Assembly (NCBI GenBank): GCA_024516035.1
Contig: CM044959.1
Coordinates: forward strand, 20,819,241 to 20,883,240
Length of the DNA stretch: 64,000 nt
Direction of reading: 5' to 3'
DNA from: Bactericera cockerelli
Taxonomy: Eukaryota; Arthropoda; Insecta; Hemiptera; Triozidae
Made by a program: the position numbers and the translations under genes. Numbering within the stretch: position 1 is the stretch's first letter; each line of letters begins with the position of its first letter. A model generated the notes under the pieces. It was not told where the DNA came from. It did not search any database and saw only the letters and a list, made by a program, of their open reading frames with translations. This document shows, in pieces, positions 31,671 to 43,600 of this stretch.

Positions 31671-34600
31671 AGAGGGGGAAATCTTCAAAAAGACGAACAC
31701 TATGCTGCTACATGCAGCAGCCTAGTGAACAGTGTGGGACTTGTGCTGGCGACGGTGCACACTTAACCACTAAAACCTTCCTCTCCCTCTAAGACATCTG
31801 CATTCGGAACCGTTGAAGAAACATTACTTCAAATGCAGATGCTTAGGTGGGCTTCACGTTCTGGCCCGTCTATCGTCTTGTGCCTTGATTCTCAGGATTT
31901 TGCGGATGAATTCTTCTATGATATTCCATTGAACTTCGTTTCTCAGCATTTCTTCTACAGTATTTTCAGGAGTAATTTGTTTTCCTAATTTTCTGGAACA
32001 AGCCTCTCTCTCTTGGTTGAATCGGTCGCAGTTATATACTGTGTGCTCCGGGTTGTCTTCGGGCCAGTTGCAGTAAGCACATTTTGCACTCGGTACTTTT
32101 TTTATTTTGAATTGAAATTTTCTAAAATGCCCGTGTCCGGTTAAAAATTGGCAGAGTTCGTACGAAATATTTCCGTGCTTTCTATTTATCCATTGATTCA
32201 TTCCTGTTTTATTTATTAACCTTTTCGTCCATTTTCCTTTTATATTTTCTGCATCCCATTTACTTTCCCATCTCTCTATCATCTCATTTTTTAATTCTTC
32301 GATCATTTTATCTCTTTCCTCTTTATTTTCTTCTTGCTTATAAATCTCGTAGAGCCGTCTTTTCTCTTCCACCATAAGCTCTATGGGGAGTGACCCTGAT
32401 ATAATCTGGAGTGCTGGTGTTGCCGCCGTTCTATATGCTCTGCAGAGCCTCAACATAATTTTTCTTTGGACTCTCTCGAGAAGGTTAATATATTTCTTCC
32501 ATTTTACTACTTTCCCCCATGCAGGTGCTCCGTATAATAAGGTGGAGTAAACAACGGAGGCCAGGATTTTTCTCTTTGGGTTGTCCGGACCTTTTAGATT
32601 TGGCATTATTCTGCTGAGCATTCCGCAGATCCTTTCCGATTTTGACACGACGTATTTAACGTGTTCACCCATCCTTAGGTTCTCGTCTAGCATCACACCG
32701 AGGTACTTTACGCATTTTTTTGACTTAATGTCCATGTCATTTACTCGGATTGTGATCTCGCGGCACTTCTTTTTGCTCACTAGTAGAACTACCTCAGTTT
32801 TTTGGGGAGCAATTTCTAACTGAGCGTTCCTCATCCACTCTATGATCTTTCTCATGGTAGAATTTGTTTCTTGTTGTATCTCTTCTTGTGTTTTCCCCTT
32901 TGTTATGATGACAAGATCGTCTGCATATGCCAGAACTTTAGAGTTTGAAGGTAGCTCGATTCTAAGGACGGGGTCATAATAAATGTTCCACAGCGTCGGC
33001 CCGGTTACGGATCCTTGTGCGGCGCCGCAGGACAATTCAAGTTCGGTTTTTTCGTCTATTTGAAGTCTCCTATCTTCAAAATAGCTGCACAATATCTTGG
33101 TGAGGTAATTTGATATATTTTTTCGCTTTATTTCATGCATTATTCCTCTCCAGGGCATTGAATTGAACGCGTTTTTTATGTCAACCATGGTCATTGCACA
33201 AAGCATTTTCTCTTTTTTAGCATCCTCTGCCATTTTTAAAACCTCTTTTATAGCATCTAGGGTTGATCTTCCCGCCCGGAACCCGTATTGTTTATCGGAT
33301 AAATCGCCTTTTTCTTCCATTTCTTTCAAAAGTCTGTTTTTAATGAGATGTTCCATCACTTTTCCTAATATATTTAAGAGGCAAATTGGTCTATACGACA
33401 TATTTCCCTGATCATCCTTTTTCCCTTTTTCTAAGAGGACCAGTTTTGCCAACTTCCAGTTTTTAGGGAAAACACCCGAGACCAGGACCTGGTTAAACAT
33501 GTCTAAGCAATATTGTGGAGTAATTTCGAAAAGAGCTTTGGCCATCTCCGAGCTTATACCATCTGGGCCGGGTGATTTCTTGTTCCTTAATTTGTGGAAT
33601 GCCTCTACGGTTTCTTCCATTGTGAAGCGTTGAATATCTTCTTCGACGTCTATCACTTCCCAATTTATTTTTTCATGTCGTGGAAATAGTTTTTCCGCTT
33701 CCGTGATTTTTTCTTCCGTTTTCAGGGGGGGATTTGTATTTAATTTAAATTTTTTGCACACGATCTTGTACGCATTTCCCCAAATATTTTTGTTTAGATC
33801 GTTGCACAAGTTTTCCCAAGCATTTTGTTTCGATGTATTAATTGCGAACCGCAGCTTCTCTTTCGAAATATAGTATTGTTTTTTTAAAGCTCTCTTTTCT
33901 TCTTCGGTAATGTTCGTCTTTCCGTTTTTTCTCACTATTTTTCTTTTTTCCATGTGACACTGTTTTCGAAGTGCTGCTATCTCTTGGTTCCACCAATATA
34001 CTGGCTTCTTTTGGGATCCATCTCCTCTCGGCGAAAATACTTTTTTACAGGCTTCCTGTAGCTTTTCCGAACATATTTCAGGTACAGCCGGTTGGTCTTT
34101 GAGATATTCTTCTATGACTTTCTGGAACTCATGTTTCTTTCCTTCACTATATTTCCATTTTATTTTATTTTTATTCGTCTCCGTATTTTGAATTTCACCT
34201 GTCTCTATTTCATAATAAATATTCTGGTGGTCGCTTAGATTCTCTTCGTCGGATACTCGCCAGTTTATGACACGCCGAAAAAGAGATTTTGAACAAAAAG
34301 TTATGTCAATTACCGATGAACTGCTTCCTCGTATAAAGGTTGGTGCGCTGCCTTGATTTAGTATTTCCAGGTTATTTTCTGCCAACCACTCTCCTAATGT
34401 AGTTCCTCTTGGATCCTCCATAGCTGAACCCCATTCTGGCGATTTAGAGTTGAAGTCTCCTCCCAGTAGTATTTTACTGCAGGTCGAACTTTGAATACTA
34501 CTTTTGAGGTCTTCCAGATAATGTACAAAAGCCCGGTGTGTGACATTGGGGGAAATATAACAGCTGAATATTTGGTAACCATTTATTACAACCCATACAA

Positions 34601-37600
34601 ATCCATCGCTCCGCCCGAAGGCTTCAACTTTGAGATTTTTATTTGTTATTTGTATAACTGCGTCCAACTTTCCATCGTTATAAAATCCGTGATTATTTTT
34701 TATATATTTTTTGTTGGGTTCACTAATAAGCAGAACACTCAAATTTTCATCCTGGGCAGTTTTATTTGCCAGTTCGTGGGAGGGAACTGATCGATGAGCA
34801 TTTAATTGTAAAAACTTGATCATGTTTGTTCTGTGTGTACTTCTTCTAACGACACGTCCATTATTTCAATATCTTGCTTATTACCATCTTCTTGTTCTCT
34901 ATTTTCTTCTGGATTTAAATTTTCATTTGTTGATTCTCCTGTTGCCGTTTCCTTCATTTTATTCATTAGGTTCTTAAAAGAAGGGCACTTAAATGTGTCG
35001 CATCTGTGTCCTTCAGTTTCGCAGGTAGAACAAAAGCTCACGTTGCTACATTCTCTAGAGATGTGTCCGGTTTGCGCACAGTTTAGGCATTTTTTGTCGC
35101 CTCTTGGTTCCTTGCATATTGCTGAGTGGTGTCCTATTTTCAGGCAGTTGTAACACCTGATGACGTCTGTCCGAGGCTTAACTCTGCAACGGGTCCAACC
35201 TATTTTTATATCTCCTATTTTCAGGAGATTCTCGGCTGCCCTCGTGGGCATTGTTACTGTGGCCACTTGTGTTCCTGCCCTAGTAGTTCGGACGTATCTG
35301 ACAGTGGTTTCGAACTCTCGTATCTCCTTTCTGATACATTCTTCAATTTCCCTCCCGTTCATTGAGGCATCAATGTCCATGATTATTACCGTTGAGCTGT
35401 TCCCCGTGATTCTTGTTTCGACTCCTTGTATTCGAGTGGCTATTTCTTTATGTAAGCGGCTCGCTTGACCTTGCTCTGTTTCGATAACTACATGGTTTTG
35501 TTTTGTCCTTTTTATGGATCTGACTCCTACACCCATCTCGTCTGGTCTTATAACTGATCTTATACTTCTTAGAGTGTCAGCGTAGGTGGAGATGTTTGTT
35601 TTTATTATGACAGCCTCTGGTTTTCGATCTCTCTTGTCCAGTGTAATTTCTTTATGTTTAAATTCCGTATTTCTGGGTATATAGAAGTCAATATGGGTGT
35701 CCTTATCCTCATGGAAGAAAATTTCCAGTGTTTTGCGCACGATAGTTCTTGTTTCCGGCAGACTCACAGCTACTGTCACTTTTTCCCCTTTCAGCAGATT
35801 CTCATCCTTAAGCTTTGTTAATAAACTCCTAATATCTTTTTCGCCTCTAGTTTCGACCAGGTGAACTCTTCTCGTATTTGTGTGTGTTTTAGTTTTCACT
35901 GTGCTCTCTAGGTATTGAAGTCTTTCTTCCGCGGGTTCTGTCCCTGTTTCATTATTTGCTACTAAAAATTCTTCCATTTCTGGGTATCTGATCTTTACCA
36001 TGTTCAAGAGAGGAGTATCTTCATCTTTTTTGTTAATAATAACAACGAGATCGCCTTCGCGTGTCGACCATGGGTTTCCTATTGTTTCCTTGATTTTCTC
36101 AAAAGTAGCCTCTGGCCAATCTTTATCAATAAAAGCTACATAATTTTCCTCTGAATATGTTATCGCTTCTCTAAGTTTCGATCGAATTTCTTTCCTCTCC
36201 TCTTCTTCCTGCTCTAGTTCTGTAGCGCATCTATCACAAAAATATCTCATACGGGGGGGTAAGTTTTCTCCAATATCTGTTATAATCGCCTTGTTTGCAG
36301 CAGGTGCCTGGAGAATATCCAACACGGTGTTTTCTAGCAACTGTGTATTCATATCCTGGAGAATTTGTGTTCTCTCCTTGATATCCTTCCTTATTTTTGG
36401 GGAGTCACTAATATCCTTAGAAAGGTCTACAATAAGAGCGCTAAGCTTCTGAATCGCCTGTACCAACTCAACTCTGGCATCCTCCGCCATGAGTACCTGA
36501 CTTGACACAGGTGAGCCATCAACACCCAATTTCCTTTTCTTATACGCATTACCTCCATCAAATTGGTTCCTATTCCCGTTGGAATTTTCCGTATTCTCGT
36601 CTTCCGCCATACCTTTAAGCTATAGCTGGGAGAGTGAGAATCGGGGTGAAAGAAACATTTAGAAACACGAAAAGATAATTTAAAAATAAATAAATATTAT
36701 TTAGGACGCCTCTTTTAAGGGTAAAACCTCTTTTTTGGTTCAAAACTCTTTTTGGGCGGTTTGGCCTCTTTTTGGGATTTAACCTCTTTTAGCACGCAAA
36801 AATAACTAAATTAAAATCTCTTTTTTTTTGGGTAGCGTATATTAGTAAAAAGAAAGAATAAACTAATATTATTGGTGATATTATATCACTGTCTAAACCA
36901 GAAATACTTATGACAGCAACTACTGCACTGGAGATCGCCCGGCAGCTCCTCCGCTTACTCTCAGGGATCCCTCGGGTCAGTGACAGCGGTCACGGCTTAG
37001 AATTTCTCCTTGCACTAGTTTCCCGTAAGGGTAAAACACGACAGCAGCACACACACACACTTTAAAGAGTACTAACGTTCTTGTGTTATACCAAGACGTA
37101 AAAAATAAATATACAAAATTTAAACGTTCTTGGATATTGTAAAAATAAACAAGACGTAAAAAACGGAAAATAAATATACTTTGTAGAAAAAAAAACGTTC
37201 TTGTATCAGACGTAGGAAGGTAAAAACATATTTTTTTTTTTTTTTTAAACGAAACTACTATTGATAAGTACGCAAAAATGATTCCCCGGTTCTGGAAATC
37301 ATTTTCGCGGGAAACCCCGGCTCAGTGTAGGCAAACTTAAAAGGATTGAAAAAGATAACATGACAATTGGTAGGATTAACTTAAAAAAACTTCACCATTG
37401 TTTCAGCAACAAAAGGACGTTTCAGAAATTCAAAGATTTTTAACAGAATTGAAATGGCAGTGGATAATTTTTCAATAATAATAATAATAATAAAAAACTC
37501 AAGTAGTCACCGTGGCAGAGTGAGTTAGCGCGCTAGGCATTGCACACACGGTGACCTGGGTTCGATCCCCAGCGGAGCAGGAATTTTTCTGCTCTGTACT

Positions 37601-40600
37601 TGGATGTTCGGGGTCCACTCATACCTCGTGAGGAAAAATGAGTAGTTACTTGTATGAGTAACGACCAGTGGCGGCATTACCAGAGTAAAAAGAAATTAAT
37701 GTAATAGAATAATTCGAAATGTGAAGGAGGCTCTTGGTAATGTTGCGCTACCCACAAAAATTGTGAAGAAGCCTTGTGCTTCACCACAAGAAAAAAAAAT
37801 AATAATAATAAAAACTTGAAAAGGCAAAAATCTGGTGTTACACCACATGACATTCCTTATCACTCGAAAAGAGGTCAAAATCCACCACTGGTGACTCAAC
37901 GGTAACATTTAACTAAAACTCAATGTCAAAATCGTAATCAGAACTTCAAAATCATTGGGTTTAATAAGTGAGAACCCCCATCTAGAATAATAAAAAAAAG
38001 TCAGTCTAAGCGGGACCTCAAAAATACAGGTAAATTTTTATTTCTAAGAAAAAATTGTTCTCTAACTTTTTTTGTATCCAACCAATTCAAAGAAACGGTC
38101 CTTGAGGCCAATTTCAACCAAAAGTTTTGTGGTTTGTGTGGTACATAAAATCAACTTTCATACCAAATTTCAAGACTCTCTTACCGTTTTCGAGATATTT
38201 TTGGTATCCTGAGGCTAAGATTCGCCCAGAAATGTAAAAATCTGGGCAAGTCAAATTATTATAGGATAAGAAAAGTTAAAAAGGAAAAACAAAACTGGAC
38301 AGAATGGGACCCTTGAGGAACACCTGATATAGAAGAAAAAAATCGTGACTAGCAAACAGACTAAAAAATTTCACGATAGAAAATCTAGTTTTTTATAAAG
38401 GTATATTATAATTATGTAAATCAAAAACATTTGGCAGCCCGGCCCTTGTGAACTTAATGCGAATGGAGGGTAAACCCAGTCGTGATATGACCATGCAGTT
38501 GAAAGCGACGTTAAAATCAAATTGAAAAAAAAAAAAAAAAAAAAAAATTGAAAATTTATTTTGCTCATGACTGCCAGTTTTGCAATTTTCTTTGATTTTG
38601 TCTAAAACTGACATTTTTTGGTTGCACTAAATTTTTCCGAAAAATAGAAGTAATTATAAATAAAACTGAAAGTAGCATTGGGACTCAAGAGACACCTACT
38701 TAGTTCCTGAAAATCTGGGAGACATTATAATTTTACGTGATTGACATGCAATGTGATATTAAAAAAGTATATATATATAATTATATAAATAACCTCTATC
38801 CAAAATTACCCTACATTGTAACTACATCACTTGACACATGGATAAAAGTCCCAAATATAGCAAGTACAACGCGCAAATATGTCTTCCTTCGAACACTTAA
38901 AAAAGTCTTGATTATAAATTATTATGATTAATATTAAAAAAAAAAAAAAAACACACACACACAAATAATGCTAATAAAAAAGGCCATAAAATGAAATTCA
39001 AGCGACGCCACTGCTCTGATTGGAAAGTTTCTGATTTCGGCTTGGGAAATTTCCAACCAAAAAGTTCTCACGAACCTTTTGCTTTGTCTAACTTTTACCT
39101 GCCATCTGGTAGCATGATAACGATTCGACCAATCAGAAACGAGGAAATTTCAGACCGACCTGGCATGTAACTCAAAAATTAGACCCAAGCCAGTTTCGTT
39201 ATGGTCTTTCTCGCTTCACGATGCCGATGGTCGGTCGGTATCTTCAACTTTCGAAACAGAGTTACCTAATTGTTTAAAAGAGTGTTATGTAATTTATTTA
39301 CTACAAAACGGTTTTTATATATTTCGTAAATTTTGAATTTTAACCTAATCATTTTGCTAAATTTTACTATAATATATTATTGCAACTTTTTATAGTTTAA
39401 ATTTCGTATAGTGGCAGTTCTGCGGAATCATCAATCAGGTAAGAATTTTACAATGTTTTCTTTTCTTTTTTGGTCTTTAAATCCAACTATATCAGGTAAA
39501 CTTTTCCACTTCTTGTAACAATTTTAACCATTGACCAAGCAAAGAGCCGTGGTATCAGAGGATACTCGGGTTTTTATTTTATGTAGGAATTGAACTTACT
39601 CAAGAAGCTTATACAACAGGGCTTCCATGAAGTCTCACGTAGGCCTAGGGTTTCTTGGGAACTACTTAAAATATAAAAAAACGCAACAACTGTGGTTGAG
39701 TGGAATAGCTCACATATTATGAGAACCCTGCGACTTGAAAGAAACCCAAAAAAAAAGTATCCCTTTATTTTCCGACTACCGTGGGTCAGTGGTTAAGAGC
39801 ATTGACTGCTGACCCGGAGGTTACGGGTTTGAATCCCGGCCGGAGCGGGAAATTCTCCCCGAGTTTTGCCGTTTCCGGAATGGCATGGATATAAAGGTAA
39901 AGATCCCCGAAGTAATGCGAAAGCGGTTCTGGGCCACAAGTACCTTTTTTTAACACATCTAGCACCAAGGCCTAAAATTGAAATTCTCTCCTGGGGCCAA
40001 AAATTTTTTTTTTGATAATTTTGTGGTTAGGCTTACTTGGGTTAGTTTTGTGAAAATAGAAATGAGTTTTTTTTATTCTTAACATGATTTTTCCGCAATT
40101 TTCTTCGTGTACACCGGTGATCACGCGCGCCCCTAGCACATAATGGATATGCAAAAAGTCCAGGCCAAGCAAATATGTAGGTTCTCCTGGGGCCAGAGAT
40201 TCATTCTAGACCTATAGTTTCAATGTAAATTGTGTGCACTATGCCACACATCACTATGCCACTCTGGGTGTGGATATGTGATCACGCGGCCCCTGACAGT
40301 ACTCAATTCGTGTGCACCGGTGTTCACATGGCGCTAGATGTGTTAAATAAATTCCCTACAGCACCCCACTCAGGCTGGACACGGATCAGCTTTAAAATCA
40401 TTAATAGAATGCTATAACACACGCGCGGCATATTGTTTTAAAGGTCTCGTTGAGAGAAGTTCATTGTAACTTATTAGGATTGTGTACTTCTTGTAATTTT
40501 CTCAGGTAGAGAAATTGGTTTAGGTTTAGTGTTTGGGCTGTGGTATTATAAACGGGGATATTGCCATAGGCAATAACCCCGCCCTTTTGTTAGGACATAT

Positions 40601-43600
40601 GTTTCTATTCTTTTTCATTTTTATTGTACAGGTATATATTGCTTCCATTTTTTTCATTGTTAAATTAATTATTTGTATTGTACATAATAATTATGTCCAT
40701 TTAAATCCAATAAAGTGTTGAATGATAATGATAATAAATAGATGGGCACATATTTGAGATTTATACACAGAATAGATGGTCGTGTGTATCTTTAATTCTA
40801 CGCGTTAACATTTTAAGAAGTTAATCAAAAGTACCACGTACTTTTATAGATTATTTATTTATTATATTTCTTGAACAGTAAAACTAGAAATATAGGGTAT
40901 CTTGCCGTTCCATAGGATTTTACAAGGTACTTTTGATACATGGCCGACATATCCCCCCCAGTAGATTACATAATTTTTCGATGGTGAAAATTTTGCTATC
41001 TTTCTCCTCCGCTCGCAACTATTTATTATGTTTTATTAGCGCAGCGTAACCTTGACATCCGATTTTAATTTTTTTACGCACGCACGCACACACACACGCA
41101 CGAACACACACACACACACTCTCTCACACACATATTCACACTCACACTGTCTCTCCCACCCACACACATTCACACTCTTTCTCTAATATACACTTACACA
41201 TATTAATACTCTCTCACACACTATCGAAAATTTTGGTTGATTCCATTACTTTCCTTTCTATAAGATAAGGCAAGAGAAAAGGGAGGAAAAACAAGAAAAT
41301 ACTTCCCTTCTACTTCTACTGTGTACAAAAAGAAAGTAAAAATAGAATTTTGTAAATAAAAAATGTTTGTAGTAAATCCAATACTAATAAATAAATAAGA
41401 ATCAAAAAACCCAAAAAAGATTTTGGGTTTATAGTATTGTGATTTTACAAATCTTTATCACATTATCATAAGTTAGAACTTGGACCCATACTGTTTATAT
41501 TTTTATGTGTCTACTTGTATGCTGTCTTTAATAAATATGTATTATTTAATAAATAAAGATGCCAAATATTTACAAAATTACAAAATATCACTGAACAAAC
41601 ACTCTTGCTTACCCTTTTCATAGCTATCGTATCATTGGCTGCTGGACTGCTTACTACTTCCTCGGGTACAAACTCAAATACATAGGTATCTTCACCTCCC
41701 CAACAGGTTAGGGCATACTTGGGCTGAACGTAGTCTTTGAGCGTGGATTTGTTCACAAATTTGATCTTTTCGACGGCTTTAGGAGGTAGCCAAGACTTGA
41801 TGATTTTAAACGCGGCTGAGAAGAAAAGGGTAACAAAAATGTGAAATTGGAACATTCTAATTATTCAAGAAATGATAATCAGTATAATCAAACATAAAGC
41901 CAGTATATCCAAAATCAGAAGAAAATAAAGTTTGTTAATGAACATTACTATGGGGCCAGTAGCTTTAAAACTTCTGAATCGTACTGCCATAAGTGGGTTG
42001 AGAAACAGTCATAAATTATCTGTATCAAGCTGCATGCTACAAGTTGCTGGGCTATCAAGCTGCATGCTACAAGTTACTGGGCTAGTTTCAAAGTAACCCT
42101 CCGAGGAAGTCTCTAGGCTGCCTAGGGGGCAACAGCCTCTATGTATTCAAGGTAATATAGATCTAAATCTCAGGTTACATAGAATTTTAGCCTCTTTAAT
42201 TTTTACATAACAAGTAAAATTTGTTTACTTGATAGGCCCTTATCATTTTGGAAGCTTCCAATTCAAAATTAAAAAGGCTAAAGTTCCTTTAGGTACGATC
42301 CACATCTCAAAGATAAGCGCATACCATCTTCTTTCGTAAGAGGTTCAAGTGAGCATTATGTGCCCTTTTGGTCTGAATGGTACCTATCAATTTGCCATAT
42401 TTTTTTGTACTTCATCAGAAAATTTCATTTTGATATCTCAAATAATAAAAAAGTTATGAATGTTTTTTGACAGCTGCCCTACCGATTTCTTCAACAAAAT
42501 AATTTTAATAATTCCATTGTTTTACATTATGAAAATTTCATTTAGCATTGTGTGATCTTTTGATTGAACTGGTAAAAGATTTCTGTATTTTCCAATACCT
42601 GGTCCTACCAGGCACATATCCTGTCTTTTTAAAATTCTTGTATTTTGCCTTTGGTCTTTTTACTTTCCTATAATAAGTAAAGAATTGTATTTTTCACGAG
42701 TTTCAAGGTTTTTTTAAACTGCTAGAAATCGCAATAATTAATACCATAGGTTTTTGTTCTTACCATTCATAACCCAGGGCATTTCAAAAATAAGTATATA
42801 GTTGAGGAAGACGGGGTAGTATTGTTTGCACAGTCCAATAAGATACTTGGTATATTCCATATCCATATTAGCCAAGCCTGATTCTGCCATATCAAAAAAT
42901 ATAGTGATCTTGTCTCCCTTGTTCAACCTGTAAAACAATAAAGAAGAGAATCACTTGAACTGAGATTAGATTCAGAGCAAGCAGAGAATATATTGAACTA
43001 TTTTTCAAAAAATCACAGAGGTTATGATGTGATGTTGAAAATAATGGATTGACACCCACCTTGGTTTTGGATAGAATTCAGAAATGTCATTGTATGAATA
43101 TTTTTTAAGCATTCTTTTTGGGTTCAAATCTAGTATAGTTAGTATTAACAGAGAAGATATGACAGTAAACTACTCTGTAGAAACAAGAATCAATCATTGT
43201 GATGAGTTGTTTATCTCCCAGTCAGAAAGCTGGCTGGTCTAATATCCTTGGTCAGACTAAATAGAAATTCTGCCAATAGTTTGATATGTTTAGTTTTGTA
43301 CCTTTCAGCCCTTTCAAACCAGTAGATAATGCATCTCTTGTTTTGTTCCCAGTCCTTCTGTCCTTTAATATGCATCTTGCATTTGAAAATTAGCAAAGTT
43401 TTCCCATCTATATCTTGGCCATGTAGGAACATGCTTCCATCTTTAAGAAAATCTTGGTTTACTGTGTTTTCATTTATATCTGAAATGACAAGAGAGGTTG
43501 TTCTAATAATTTGCAATACATAAAGCACAGCTGATGATTATCAGCTGTGCTTAAGAGAACTCAAGAGATAAGATTTTTTCTCTTATATTCAAGTTCTATT

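Larger units (their letters stand above)
31607..37248 (-). mobile_element. Full-length R1-like non-LTR retrotransposon
   Basis: Both ends are fixed by an 11-bp direct duplication ACGAAACTACT (31596-31606 and 37249-37259). The element has a roughly 60-base A tail (T run 31606-31665), a 3' UTR, ORF2, ORF1 and a 5' region of about 640 bp. The 5' region has repeated CCTCTTTTWGGG words (36708-36800) and three AACGTTCTTG...AGACGTA units (37074-37215). Both ORFs are unbroken, so the insertion looks young. It is in MOSPD2 intron 5 in the gene's sense orientation. Confidence 0.9.

Noticed and set aside
31523..31792. Coding region over the T run
   Set aside because: Poly-phenylalanine from the A tail of the LINE in antisense.
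34491..35468. Plus-strand frames opposite the R1-like LINE
   Set aside because: Shadows of ORF1 and ORF2 on the coding minus strand.
43211..43528. Stand-alone 105-residue gene
   Set aside because: It is MOSPD2 exon 3 read through both splice sites. The conserved part stops exactly at the donor.
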